This document shows, piece by piece, positions 8,182-16,124 of a DNA stretch of 40,350 nucleotides. How positions within the stretch are numbered: position 1 is the stretch's first letter; every line of letters starts with the position of its first letter. Origin of the DNA: JAAFIP01 sp031367325. GTDB lineage: Bacteria; Pseudomonadota; Gammaproteobacteria; Burkholderiales; Burkholderiaceae_C. Below the pieces are notes generated by a model that was not told the origin of the DNA, searched no databases, and worked only from the letters and a program-made list of their open reading frames with translations. The translations under genes and the position numbers were made by a program. The stretch spans positions 1-40,350 of the forward strand of contig JANLPQ010000067.1 of assembly GCA_031367325.1 (NCBI GenBank), in the 5' to 3' direction.

Positions 8182-8204
8182 GATAAACACAGCAAAAAAA
8201 GCAG

Positions 8205-9284
8205 TTACAGTTTTTGCGCCTGCATAAAGTCGTCAAACTTAGCCTCTGCAAACCGGAACCACAGGTTAGCGTCCGCGCGAAACTTGCTGTAGTCAGCGTA
8301 AATTTTGGCCCACTGTGGGTTCTTAGCTGACAGTTCGCTGTACAGCGCCATCGACTCTTTAAAAGCACCGGCCATCACGTCGTTAGAGAAAGGACGCAGC
8401 TTGGTACCAGCACCTACTAGTTGCTTTAAAGCAGTCGGGTTACGGGCATCGTACTTGGCCTGCATATCGCTAGCGGCTAAGGCCGCAGCGGCCTCCACAA
8501 TAGCTTTGTTCTCTGCCGACAACGCAGCAAACGCTTTGTCGTTGATGAAGAAGTCTAGCTCTGGGCCGCCCTCCCACCAGCCTGGGTAGTAGTAAAACGG
8601 GGCCACCTTGTTAAAGCCCAGTTTCTGGTCGTCGTAGGGGCCAATCCACTCGGCAGCGTCGATGGTGCCTTTTTCCAGGGCAGAGTAAATCTCGCCGCCA
8701 GGGATGTTTTGTGGCACGGCACCCATGCGCTCCAGCACCTTGCCAGCAAAGCCGCCAATGCGCATCTTTAGGCCCTTCATGTCTTCCATGGTTTTGATTT
8801 CTTTGCGGTACCAGCCACCCATTTGCGCACCGGTATTGCCGCCGACAAAGTTAACCATGTTGTAGCCAGCGTAGAACTCGCGCATCAGCTTCATGCCGTT
8901 GCCTTCCAGCATCCAGGCCGACATTTGACGGCTGTTCAGGCCAAACGGAATAGCGCAGCCCAGTGCAAACGCTTCGTTTTTGCCAAAGAAGTAGTACGGC
9001 GCGGTATGCGCCATTTCTATCGAACCTTGTTGCACCGCGTCTACCACGCCAAATGCGGGGGTGATTTCGCCAGCGGCGTGAACCGAAATTTCAAACTTGC
9101 CGCCTGACATGGCTTTAACCGCCTTGGCAAACACCTCTGACGCGCCAAAAATGGTGTCCAGCGGTTTAGGAAAGCTAGACGACAGGCGCCAGCGAACTGC
9201 AGCTTGCGCGTGCACTGCGGGCGCAACACCTGCGGCCAATACGCCGGCAATGCCAGCGTTTTTGATAAGGGAACGACGATCCAT
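8205..9284 (-). CDS. TRAP transporter periplasmic substrate-binding protein (DctP family)
   Basis: A 359-residue periplasmic solute receptor of the tripartite ATP-independent (TRAP) family. The N-terminus MDRRSLIKNAGIAGV...VHAQA is an export signal of the twin-arginine-like type common in this family, with probable cleavage after residue 26. The conserved ligand-arginine region is MRIGGFAGKVLERMG (Arg175), followed by GGEIYSALEKGTIDAAEW. Overall it resembles the 2-keto-acid/monocarboxylate receptors (TakP-like), which would bind a small organic acid; that subgrouping is inference. No dctQ or dctM membrane genes flank it, so the permease must be encoded elsewhere. The start has a GGAG site. 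A strong terminator follows. Confidence 0.88.
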   Translation of the reverse strand: MDRRSLIKNAGIAGVLAAGVAPAVHAQAAVRWRLSSSFPKPLDTIFGASEVFAKAVKAMSGGKFEISVHAAGEITPAFGVVDAVQQGSIEMAHTAPYYFFGKNEAFALGCAIPFGLNSRQMSAWMLEGNGMKLMREFYAGYNMVNFVGGNTGAQMGGWYRKEIKTMEDMKGLKMRIGGFAGKVLERMGAVPQNIPGGEIYSALEKGTIDAAEWIGPYDDQKLGFNKVAPFYYYPGWWEGGPELDFFINDKAFAALSAENKAIVEAAAALAASDMQAKYDARNPTALKQLVGAGTKLRPFSNDVMAGAFKESMALYSELSAKNPQWAKIYADYSKFRADANLWFRFAEAKFDDFMQAQKL

Positions 9285-9588
9285 CTTGTCTATCTCCGAA
9301 GGGGCTGCTCGATGATTGATCTAAAGCCCGGTTGAACAACCCATCTTCAAGCGGTGTGCGCCAAGGACGAGGACTTGTTTTGAGTCAAGTTGAATTTTAG
9401 AAACCACACTGCCCCACTGCGCCCGGGGTTTACCCTTGAGATAGCCTTGCACACCGTAAGGCTTCAGGGTTCTGTAAGAAAGCGTCGCATTGGCGACTTT
9501 AGCCATAACAACTTGCTAATTCTGCTTGCTGTTTGCAACTGCAAACACCGCTTGGCAAAGACTCACACAACCGTGACACTTCCCTACC
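9285..9588. other. Divergent intergenic region, TRAP receptor / Rieske dioxygenase
   Basis: This 304-bp stretch must hold both promoters. The only strong element I see is the GTTTGCA palindrome at 9531-9546. No gene is apparent. Confidence 0.5.
9531..9546. promoter_or_regulatory. Palindrome upstream of the dioxygenase alpha gene, candidate operator
   Basis: GTTTGCA-AC-TGCAAAC is a perfect 7-bp inverted repeat with a 2-bp centre, ending 42 bp before the Rieske alpha start. Its size fits a dimeric repressor or activator site. The regulator is unknown. Confidence 0.45.
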
Positions 9589-10914
9589 ATGAATGCCACT
9601 ATCCCAATCCACCTAGCGCCACCTGAAACCCAAGCTCACCCAGCGTGGGGTGATGCCCCCACCAGCCGCGTGCCCGGCTGGGTATACACCGACGCACAGC
9701 TGTACCAGCGCGAGATGGCCCAACTGTTCTACCAAGGCCATTGGTGCTATGTGGGCCTAGAGTGCGAAATACCCAAAGCGGGCGACTACAAGCGCACGCA
9801 AATAGGCGAGCGCAGCGTGGTGATGGTGCGCGAGCGCGGCAGGCCCGGCCAAGCAGACCAAATTCATGTGGTAGAAAACCGCTGCGCGCACCGAGGCGTG
9901 CAGTTTGTACGCGAGCGTACGGGCAATGCACGCAGCTTTGTGTGCCCGTACCACCAGTGGACCTATAAGCTCAACGGTGATTTGGCAGGCCTTACCTTTC
10001 GTCATGGTGTAGAGCGCGTTAACAACGACGGCAGCACAACCCAACAAGGCGGCATGGATGCAGATTTCAACCTGTGCGACCATGGCTTGACCAAGCTGAA
10101 AGTAACGCGGCGCGGCGGTGTGGTGTTTGCATCGTTTGACCACAGCGTGGAGAGCTTTGAAGACTACTTGGGCCCCGATGTGCTGCACTACTTTGACCGC
10201 GTGTTCCACAAACCGCTCAAGTTATTAGGCATTAACCGCCAGCGCATACCAGCTAACTGGAAGCTAATGCAAGAAAACATCAAAGATCCCTACCACCCTG
10301 GCCTGCTGCACACCTGGTTTGTCACCTTTGGCCTGTGGCGCGCTGACCAGCAAAGCCAGATGGTGATGGACGCTAAACACCGCCATGCGTGCATGGTCTC
10401 GCGCCGCAACGAGGGCGGCGCTGGCGTAGTAACACAGGGCGTCACCAGCTTTAAAGAAGGCATGCAACTAGGCGACAAAAGCTTGCTGGACGTGGTGCCT
10501 GAGCCGTGGTGGAACTCAGGAAGCACCTCTGGTGCAGGACCCACCGTGGTGATGATGACGTTATTCCCCAGCCTCATCATTCAGCAGCAAGTCAATTCAT
10601 TGTCCACGCGGCATATTCAACCCGTAGAGCCCGGTGTGTTTGATTTTGTGTGGACGCACTTTGGTTTTGAAGACGACAGCGACGAGATGACCCAGCGCCG
10701 CCTGCGCCAAGCCAACCTGTTTGGCCCGGCAGGCTTTGTATCTGCCGACGATGGCGAGGTGATTGAATTTGTGCAGCAAGCTTTTGCTGCCAACACCCAA
10801 GCCCGCGCGGTGAGCGAGATGGACGGCACCGGTGTACACAACACTGGCCATAACGTCACCGAAACGCTGATTCGCGGCATGTACGGCTACTGGCGCGATC
10901 AGATTGGTATTTAG
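9589..10914 (+). CDS. Rieske non-heme iron ring-hydroxylating dioxygenase, alpha subunit
   Basis: The catalytic large subunit of an aromatic-ring-hydroxylating oxygenase (441 residues). The Rieske [2Fe-2S] ligands are Cys99-x-His101 (CAHRG) and Cys119-x2-His122 (CPYHQW). The mononuclear iron site is in ENIKDPYHPGLLH, with bridging Asp232 and ligands His235 and His240. The small beta-subunit gene follows at 11004, so it is probably an alpha3beta3 enzyme. Resemblance is to the benzoate/anthranilate/salicylate-type oxygenases, but the substrate cannot be read from sequence. No ferredoxin or reductase gene is present in the window, so electrons must come from a partner encoded elsewhere. The start codon lacks a clear ribosome site. 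Confidence 0.92.
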   Translation: MNATIPIHLAPPETQAHPAWGDAPTSRVPGWVYTDAQLYQREMAQLFYQGHWCYVGLECEIPKAGDYKRTQIGERSVVMVRERGRPGQADQIHVVENRCAHRGVQFVRERTGNARSFVCPYHQWTYKLNGDLAGLTFRHGVERVNNDGSTTQQGGMDADFNLCDHGLTKLKVTRRGGVVFASFDHSVESFEDYLGPDVLHYFDRVFHKPLKLLGINRQRIPANWKLMQENIKDPYHPGLLHTWFVTFGLWRADQQSQMVMDAKHRHACMVSRRNEGGAGVVTQGVTSFKEGMQLGDKSLLDVVPEPWWNSGSTSGAGPTVVMMTLFPSLIIQQQVNSLSTRHIQPVEPGVFDFVWTHFGFEDDSDEMTQRRLRQANLFGPAGFVSADDGEVIEFVQQAFAANTQARAVSEMDGTGVHNTGHNVTETLIRGMYGYWRDQIGI

Positions 10915-10948
10915 CCTGCAACACGGTTTTGAGGGCTATTTTTTATGC

Positions 10949-11006
10949 TTTTTAGGCCTCTAACCCAAGTAAATCCTGCTCAAGCAGCTATTAAATTTAT
11001 AGTATG
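10949..11006 (-). repeat. Dispersed repeat copy 4, abutting the beta-subunit start
   Basis: The full-length reverse-orientation copy includes AACCCAAGTAAATCCTGCTC and AAGCAGCTATTAAATTTATA. It ends at the ATG of the dioxygenase beta gene (11004), filling the position where a ribosome site would be expected. Confidence 0.85.
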
Positions 11007-11474
11007 AATTACGATACGTACCAAGCTATCAGCGCACTGCAGTTGCGCTGCGCGCAAATTTTAGACAGCAACGATTTGTCCAACTGGCCCGATTTGTTCA
11101 CCACCGATGGCCTTTATCAATTGCAATCGCGCGAAAATTTTGACGCAGGTTTGCCGCTATCTGTTATGCACCTGACCAGCCAGGCCATGCTGCGCGACCG
11201 GGTGTACGCTGCGCAGCACACCCTGTACCACGGGCCGTACTACCAGCGCCATGTGTGTGGCGCACCGATGGTTACCCAGCATAACGACGCTAGCGTTCAC
11301 GCTGAATCCAGCTATATCGTCGTTCGCACGCAGCGCGACAATTTGCCGCATATCTTGAGTGCGGGCCGCTACATTGACCAGCTGGTATGCCAAGACGAGG
11401 CGTGGAAATTTACCCAGCGCATAGTGGTTTTCGATAACGACCTGATTGCCAATTCCATCATCAAACCCATTTAA
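11004..11474 (+). CDS. Ring-hydroxylating dioxygenase, beta subunit
   Basis: The small, structural subunit of the Rieske oxygenase (156 residues, the usual size), with the SnoaL/NTF2-like cone fold of the Ring_hydroxyl_B family. Recognisable stretches are SNDLSNWPDLFTTDGLYQLQ near the start and FTQRIVVFDNDLIANSIIKP at the end. It has no metal ligands of its own and supports assembly of the alpha subunits. It lies 89 bp after the alpha gene, and that gap is largely dispersed repeat copy 4. No Shine-Dalgarno sequence precedes the ATG, so expression level relative to alpha is uncertain. Confidence in the family is high because of the pairing with the alpha gene. Confidence 0.9.
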   Translation: MNYDTYQAISALQLRCAQILDSNDLSNWPDLFTTDGLYQLQSRENFDAGLPLSVMHLTSQAMLRDRVYAAQHTLYHGPYYQRHVCGAPMVTQHNDASVHAESSYIVVRTQRDNLPHILSAGRYIDQLVCQDEAWKFTQRIVVFDNDLIANSIIKPI

Positions 11475-11586
11475 ACTGCGGGCACGCCACGGCATGCTGC
11501 TGGTACGCCCCGGGTTAGCGCTAATGCTAGGCCGCACAGTTTGCAGTAAATTGCTTTAAGCCTAAACTATTTTTTGGAGCCTTCCC

Positions 11587-12774
11587 ATGACCACCCGTCG
11601 TTTGGTTTTATCCCGTAGTGCCGTCCTTGTGGGTGCGGCTTCCACAGGCTTTTTGCTGCCACAGATCGCACGCGCGCAAAGCAGCAAAATCCGCGTCGGC
11701 CTGATGCTGCCCTACACCGGCACGTTTGCGCAGCTGGGTGTGGCCATTGAAAACGGTTTTCGCATGGCGCTAGCCGAGCAAGGCGGCAAACTGGGTGGCC
11801 GCGAGGTCGAGTTTTTCAAAGTAGACGACGAATCCGAGCCGTCTAAAGGCGTAGAAAACGCCACCAAGCTGGTGCAACGCGACAAAGTAGACGTGCTGGT
11901 AGGCACGGTGCACAGCGGCGTGCAAATGGGTATTCAAAAAGTAGCCCGCGAAAGCGGCGTGCTCAGCTTGATTCCTAACGCAGGCGTGCATGCCGCTACG
12001 CGCGCGCTGTGCGCACCCAACGTTTTCCGCACCAGCTTTAGCAACAGCCAGCCCACCCGTGCACTGGGCAAAGTGATGGTGGACAAAGGCCATAAAAAAG
12101 CCGTGTGGATTACCTGGAAGTACGCTGCAGGCGACGAGGCGCTAGAAGGCTTTAAAGAAGGCTTCTTGGCCGCGGGCGGCACTATCATTAAAGAGATGAG
12201 TCTGCCATTTCCTAACGTAGAGTTTCAAGCCTTCTTGACTGAAATTGCCTCGCTCAAACCTGACGCAGTGGCTTGCTTTTGGGCAGGCGGCGGTGCGGCC
12301 AAATTCATCAAAGACTACGCTGCTGCAGGCCTGAAAGGCAAAATTCCTTTGTACGGATCTGGCTTTTTAACCGAAGGCGTGCTAGACGCCGCAGGGCCGG
12401 CTGCCGACGGCATTATTACCACCATGCACTACAGCGACTCGCTAGACACCGCGCGCAACCAAGCGTTCCGGCTGGCCTATGCCAAAGCCTACAAGTCGCA
12501 GCCCGATGTATACGCTGTGCAAGGCTACGACACAGGTTTGCTGCTGGTGCAAGGCGCCAATGCGGTGAAAGGTGATTTGGCCAACAAAGCTGCACTGTAC
12601 GCCGCCATGGAAGGTGCCACTATCGACAGCCCGCGTGGCAAATGGACCATGAGCAAGTCGCACAACCCGGTACAAGACATCTATGTGCGCCAGGTAGAAA
12701 ACAAAGAAAACAAAGTCATCGGCGTAGCCGCCAAAGCTCTGGCCGACAGTGGCGCTGGCTGCAAGATGGGTTGA
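11587..12774 (+). CDS. ABC transporter substrate-binding protein, LivK/Peripla_BP_6 type
   Basis: A periplasmic receptor of the branched-chain amino acid/amide/aromatic-acid uptake family (395 residues). The signal peptide MTTRRLVLSRS...ARAQ contains an Arg-Arg pair and may be Tat-type, with cleavage after about residue 30. The mature protein begins KIRVGLMLPYTGTFAQLG, the classic first strand of this fold, and includes DKVDVLVGTVHSG. In betaproteobacteria such receptors next to oxygenase genes often carry aromatic or dicarboxylic acids. Here the preceding Rieske genes make an aromatic ligand plausible but unproven. The start has a GGAG site. A terminator separates it from the lysE and livHMGF-like genes that presumably form the rest of the transporter. 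Confidence 0.9.
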   Translation: MTTRRLVLSRSAVLVGAASTGFLLPQIARAQSSKIRVGLMLPYTGTFAQLGVAIENGFRMALAEQGGKLGGREVEFFKVDDESEPSKGVENATKLVQRDKVDVLVGTVHSGVQMGIQKVARESGVLSLIPNAGVHAATRALCAPNVFRTSFSNSQPTRALGKVMVDKGHKKAVWITWKYAAGDEALEGFKEGFLAAGGTIIKEMSLPFPNVEFQAFLTEIASLKPDAVACFWAGGGAAKFIKDYAAAGLKGKIPLYGSGFLTEGVLDAAGPAADGIITTMHYSDSLDTARNQAFRLAYAKAYKSQPDVYAVQGYDTGLLLVQGANAVKGDLANKAALYAAMEGATIDSPRGKWTMSKSHNPVQDIYVRQVENKENKVIGVAAKALADSGAGCKMG

Positions 12775-12802
12775 TTGCAGTAATATCAAACTGCCATCAA
12801 CC

Positions 12803-12830
12803 AAAAAAGGGAGGCTTGCCTCCCTTTTTT
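12803..12830 (+). terminator. Rho-independent terminator after the LivK-like gene
   Basis: The stem GGGAGG/CCTCCC with loop CTTG is flanked by A6 and T6, so it can act in both directions. It lies 16 bp before the LysE-family start. It probably reduces read-through and makes the abundant binding protein a separate transcript. Confidence 0.88.
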
Positions 12831-12845
12831 AACTTACCCACGCAC

Positions 12846-13472
12846 ATGACCTTATCTACCTACCTGCTGTACCTAGCCGCTGTTGCGCTACTGGTGCTCA
12901 CCCCCGGCCCTACTATGCTAATGAGTATGACCAACGCTATCGCCCACGGCGCACCCAAAGCCATGGCGTCTGCCAGTGGCAGCATTACCGCTGCGCTGGG
13001 CATGATCTTGCTATCGTCGCTAGGGCTTGGTGCAGTGCTGGCGGCGTCGGACACTGCGTTTTGGATTTTGAAGCTGGTGGGTGGCGCTTACCTTATTTAC
13101 CTAGGCATTAAAACATTCCGCAGCCCGGTTAGCAGTTTTGATTTGCCCTCAGCCACCACAAGCGCCGGCACGTCCATGCGCAAGCTGTACCTGCAAGGCC
13201 TGCTGGTCGGCGGTAGCAACCCCAAGGCTTTGCTATTTTTTGCCGCCTTCTTTCCGCAGTTTGTCGACAGCACCCAGCCTTGGGCACCACAGTTTGCTAT
13301 TTTGGCGCTGACTTTTGTGGCGTTTGAATTAACCACTTTAAGCTTGGCCACCCTGTTTGCTGCGCGCATCGCGCCTTGGCTGCGCCAAGCGGGCCGCGCC
13401 CGCATATTTAACCGCGTCTCGGGCGGTTTGTTTGCAGGCATGGGTTGTTTATTACTGGCAGCACGCAAATAA
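12846..13472 (+). CDS. LysE/RhtB-family amino-acid/metabolite exporter
   Basis: A small inner-membrane exporter of 208 residues with about six hydrophobic segments. The family signature LLVLTPGPTMLMSMTNAIAHG is in the first helix region, and the GGSNPKALLFFAAFFPQF segment is typical of RhtB/LysE proteins. The ATG at 12846 is chosen because the longer open frame upstream would run back through the preceding terminator. It sits between the binding protein and the transporter permeases, 18 bp before livH. It could relieve overaccumulation of the imported substrate or a product; that role is inference from position. Confidence 0.88.
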   Translation: MTLSTYLLYLAAVALLVLTPGPTMLMSMTNAIAHGAPKAMASASGSITAALGMILLSSLGLGAVLAASDTAFWILKLVGGAYLIYLGIKTFRSPVSSFDLPSATTSAGTSMRKLYLQGLLVGGSNPKALLFFAAFFPQFVDSTQPWAPQFAILALTFVAFELTTLSLATLFAARIAPWLRQAGRARIFNRVSGGLFAGMGCLLLAARK

Positions 13473-13490
13473 TCTGCGCTTTTGAAGACC

Positions 13491-14354
13491 ATGGATTTCG
13501 GCACTTTTCTGATCCAGTTGCTCAACAGCGTGCAGTACGGGTTGCTGCTGTTCATGCTGGCAGCTGGGCTCACTTTGATCTTCGGCATCATGGGCGTGGT
13601 CAATTTGGCGCATGGCAGCTTTTATATGTTAGGCGCTTATGTGGCATGGTCGCTGGCCACACTCACGGGCAGTTTTACACTGGCCATCGTTCTGGGCGCA
13701 GCGCTGGCAGTCATTTTTGGGTTGGCGCTAGAGTGGCTGCTGTTTAGGCGTTTCTACCAGCGTAGCCACCTTGACCAAGTGTTGCTAACGTTTGGTTTGA
13801 TTTATATTTTTGAAGAAACTCGCTCCATACTCTGGGGTGACGATGTGCACGGCGTGGACATTCCCACAGCGCTGGCGGCATCCATACCGTTGACGGACAA
13901 CCTGTCGTATCCTGTTTACCGCCTGTTTATGAGCGGCATGTGCATCGCGCTGGCTGTTGGACTGTATTTGTTGATTTCTAAAACCAAGCTAGGTATGAAA
14001 ATACGCGCTGGTGCGTTTAACAGTGACATGGCGCAGGCGTTGGGCGTTAACGTTAAACGCATTCAAATGATTGTGTTTGCACTGGGCGTAGCTTTGGCTG
14101 CTGTCGCGGGCATGATCGCCGCACCCATCGCGTCGGTGTACCCCAATATGGGCTCCAGCGTGCTGATCATGTGCTTTGTGGTGGTGGTGATTGGCGGCAT
14201 AGGCTCCGTGCGCGGTGCACTCATTGCGGCGCTGCTGGTGGGCTTGGTAGACACCTTTGGTAAGGTGCTGTTTCCGTCGGTAGCCAGTATGCTGGTGTAC
14301 GTGCTAATGGCGCTGGTGCTGCTGTTCAAGCCCGAAGGCTTGTTTAAACAATGA
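13491..14354 (+). CDS. livH: Branched-chain-type ABC transporter permease (LivH-like)
   Basis: The first inner-membrane permease of the HAAT uptake system (287 residues, about eight membrane segments). The N-terminal LIFGIMGVVNLAHGSFYMLGAY region and the loop VVIGGIGSVRGALIAALLVG are hallmarks of LivH. An in-frame TTG at 13482 would add three residues, but the ATG at 13491 is preferred. It pairs with the LivM-like protein encoded 10 bp downstream. The substrate is unknown; the neighbouring Rieske oxygenase suggests an aromatic or related organic acid. Confidence 0.93.
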   Translation: MDFGTFLIQLLNSVQYGLLLFMLAAGLTLIFGIMGVVNLAHGSFYMLGAYVAWSLATLTGSFTLAIVLGAALAVIFGLALEWLLFRRFYQRSHLDQVLLTFGLIYIFEETRSILWGDDVHGVDIPTALAASIPLTDNLSYPVYRLFMSGMCIALAVGLYLLISKTKLGMKIRAGAFNSDMAQALGVNVKRIQMIVFALGVALAAVAGMIAAPIASVYPNMGSSVLIMCFVVVVIGGIGSVRGALIAALLVGLVDTFGKVLFPSVASMLVYVLMALVLLFKPEGLFKQ

Positions 14355-14364
14355 TGTCCTGCAC

Positions 14365-15375
14365 ATGAGCACTGCACAAGCTAATTTAGAGCGGCTGCCA
14401 CGCAGCTTGCAGTTTGCATTGGTTTTAGGCGCTATCGCCTTGGCAGTGTTTCCGTTTGTGGGCAGCGACTTTTACATCGGCATGGTCACACGCATGATGA
14501 TCATGGCTATTTTTGCAATGAGCTTGGATGTACTGCAAGGCGTTACGGGATTGGTATCACTAGGCCATGCGGCTTATTTTGGCTTAGCGGGCTATGTGCT
14601 GGCTTTTGTCTCGCCTGCAGACAGCGCAGCCAGCATTTGGTGGACGCTGCCACTGGCCGTAGGGGCCTCGGCATTGGCCGCTGCGGTGATAGGATTTTTT
14701 GCGGTGCGCACGCATGGCATTTACTTCATCATGGTCACCATGGCGTTTGCGCAAATGGTGTTTTTTATATTTTTTGACAACAAGGTTTTAGGCGGGTCAG
14801 ACGGTTTATACATCAACCTTAAGCCGTCGGTCAGCTTCGCTAGCTTTGAACTGCTTAACCTGGACAATAAACGCAGCCTGTACTTCTTGGTTTTTGGCTG
14901 CTTGCTAGCGGTGTATTTTTTCTTGCGCAGTGTGTTGTTCAGCCCGTTTGGCCGCACGCTCAGTGGCATCCGAATTAACGAACACCGCATGCGCGCCATG
15001 GGTTACCACACCTTCGGCTACAAGCTGGCGGCCTTCGCATTGGCAGGTGCTTTGGCAGGGGTAGCGGGCTATTTGTGGGGGGTGCAGACTGATTATATCA
15101 ACCCAGAATTGATGGGCTTTCATAACAGCGCCCACGTCATCATGATGGTAATCTTGGGTGGCATGGGTAACTTTGCCGGAGCCATCGTGGGCGCGTTTGC
15201 TTTTGAAGCGTTCTTACATGTGTTCAAAGACATTACCAAGCACTGGCAGTTGTTGATGGGCAGTTTTATTGTGCTGGTAGTAATTTTTGCGCCACGTGGA
15301 TTACTGGGACTGGTAGAAAAATTTACGAATAAAAATACTGTTGCTTCACCAGAGTCTGCAGAGGTCAAGCCATGA
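14365..15375 (+). CDS. livM: Branched-chain-type ABC transporter permease (LivM-like)
   Basis: The second permease of the uptake system (336 residues). It shows the LivM signature LQGVTGLVSLGHAAYFGLAGY, the segment GRTLSGIRINEHRMRAMGY that contacts the ATPases, and VILGGMGNFAGAIVGAFAFE near the C-terminus. Its stop codon overlaps the next start (ATGA at 15372-15375), indicating translational coupling to the LivG-like ATPase. The family assignment is secure, the substrate is not. Confidence 0.93.
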   Translation: MSTAQANLERLPRSLQFALVLGAIALAVFPFVGSDFYIGMVTRMMIMAIFAMSLDVLQGVTGLVSLGHAAYFGLAGYVLAFVSPADSAASIWWTLPLAVGASALAAAVIGFFAVRTHGIYFIMVTMAFAQMVFFIFFDNKVLGGSDGLYINLKPSVSFASFELLNLDNKRSLYFLVFGCLLAVYFFLRSVLFSPFGRTLSGIRINEHRMRAMGYHTFGYKLAAFALAGALAGVAGYLWGVQTDYINPELMGFHNSAHVIMMVILGGMGNFAGAIVGAFAFEAFLHVFKDITKHWQLLMGSFIVLVVIFAPRGLLGLVEKFTNKNTVASPESAEVKP

Positions 15376-16124
15376 GCGATGCGCTGCTGATTGCCAAAAA
15401 TCTCACCAAACGCTTTGGCGGTTTGGCCGCTGTCAATGACATTTCCATCACTTTGCACCGCAACACCATCCATGCCGTCATTGGCCCTAACGGGGCAGGC
15501 AAATCGACCTTGACCAATCTGTTGTCGGGCGACATAGCCCCCAGCTCTGGCAGCGTACACCTGATGGGCAAAGACGTAACCGGCGCAACGCCCGAGAAAA
15601 TATCGCGTGCTGGGCTGGGCCGAAGTTACCAAAAAACCAATATATTCTTACCCCTTACTGTGTGGGACAACGTGCACTTGGCAGCGCAGTCCCGCGCGCA
15701 ACACGCTATGCGCTGGTTATCTAATGCTACAAATTTCGAAGCTGCTCGAGCAATATCTACAAGGGCTATTGAGCAGTCTGGCTTGCAAGACCGAGTACAC
15801 AACATAGCCGCAGCTATGTCGCACGGTGAACAGCGCCAGCTAGAGATTGCTATGGCACTGGCCACGCAGCCCCAGGTACTGCTGCTAGACGAGCCGTTGG
15901 CAGGCATGGGCACAGCAGAAGCACAGGCCATGATTGCCTTGCTGCAATCGCTAAAAAAAGACCACGCTATCTTGCTGGTTGAGCACGACATGGATGCTGT
16001 ATTTACGCTGGCTGACCGACTTACCGTCATGGTAAACGGCCAAATGATTGCCAGTGGCCAGCCTGCAGATGTACGTAGCAATGCAGCAGTACAAGCTGCG
16101 TATCTGGGTGAGGAGCACGCATGA
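15372..16124 (+). CDS. livG: ABC transporter ATP-binding protein (LivG-like)
   Basis: One of the two ATPases of the HAAT system (250 residues). Motifs are Walker A GPNGAGKST (38-46), signature SHGEQRQLEIAMAL, Walker B VLLLDEP, and the H-loop in LLVEHDMD. Residues 118-133 (NATNFEAARAISTRAI), between the Q-loop region and the signature, are encoded by a dispersed repeat. In the repeat consensus this frame has a TGA stop, but here it is CGA (Arg126), so the frame stays open. Start and stop both overlap neighbouring genes (ATGA), so it is translationally coupled to livM and livF. The family is secure. Confidence 0.94.
   Translation: MSDALLIAKNLTKRFGGLAAVNDISITLHRNTIHAVIGPNGAGKSTLTNLLSGDIAPSSGSVHLMGKDVTGATPEKISRAGLGRSYQKTNIFLPLTVWDNVHLAAQSRAQHAMRWLSNATNFEAARAISTRAIEQSGLQDRVHNIAAAMSHGEQRQLEIAMALATQPQVLLLDEPLAGMGTAEAQAMIALLQSLKKDHAILLVEHDMDAVFTLADRLTVMVNGQMIASGQPADVRSNAAVQAAYLGEEHA
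15724..15771 (+). repeat. Dispersed repeat copy 10, inside the livG-like gene
   Basis: AATGCTACAAATTTCGAAGC followed by TGCTCGAGCAATATCTAC matches the repeat consensus in + orientation, with more divergence than the intergenic copies. The consensus TGA in this frame is replaced by CGA. Confidence 0.65.

Noticed and set aside
12642..12845. N-terminal extension of the LysE-family protein
   Set aside because: It would overlap the end of the LivK-like gene and pass through a strong terminator; the family N-terminus begins at 12846.
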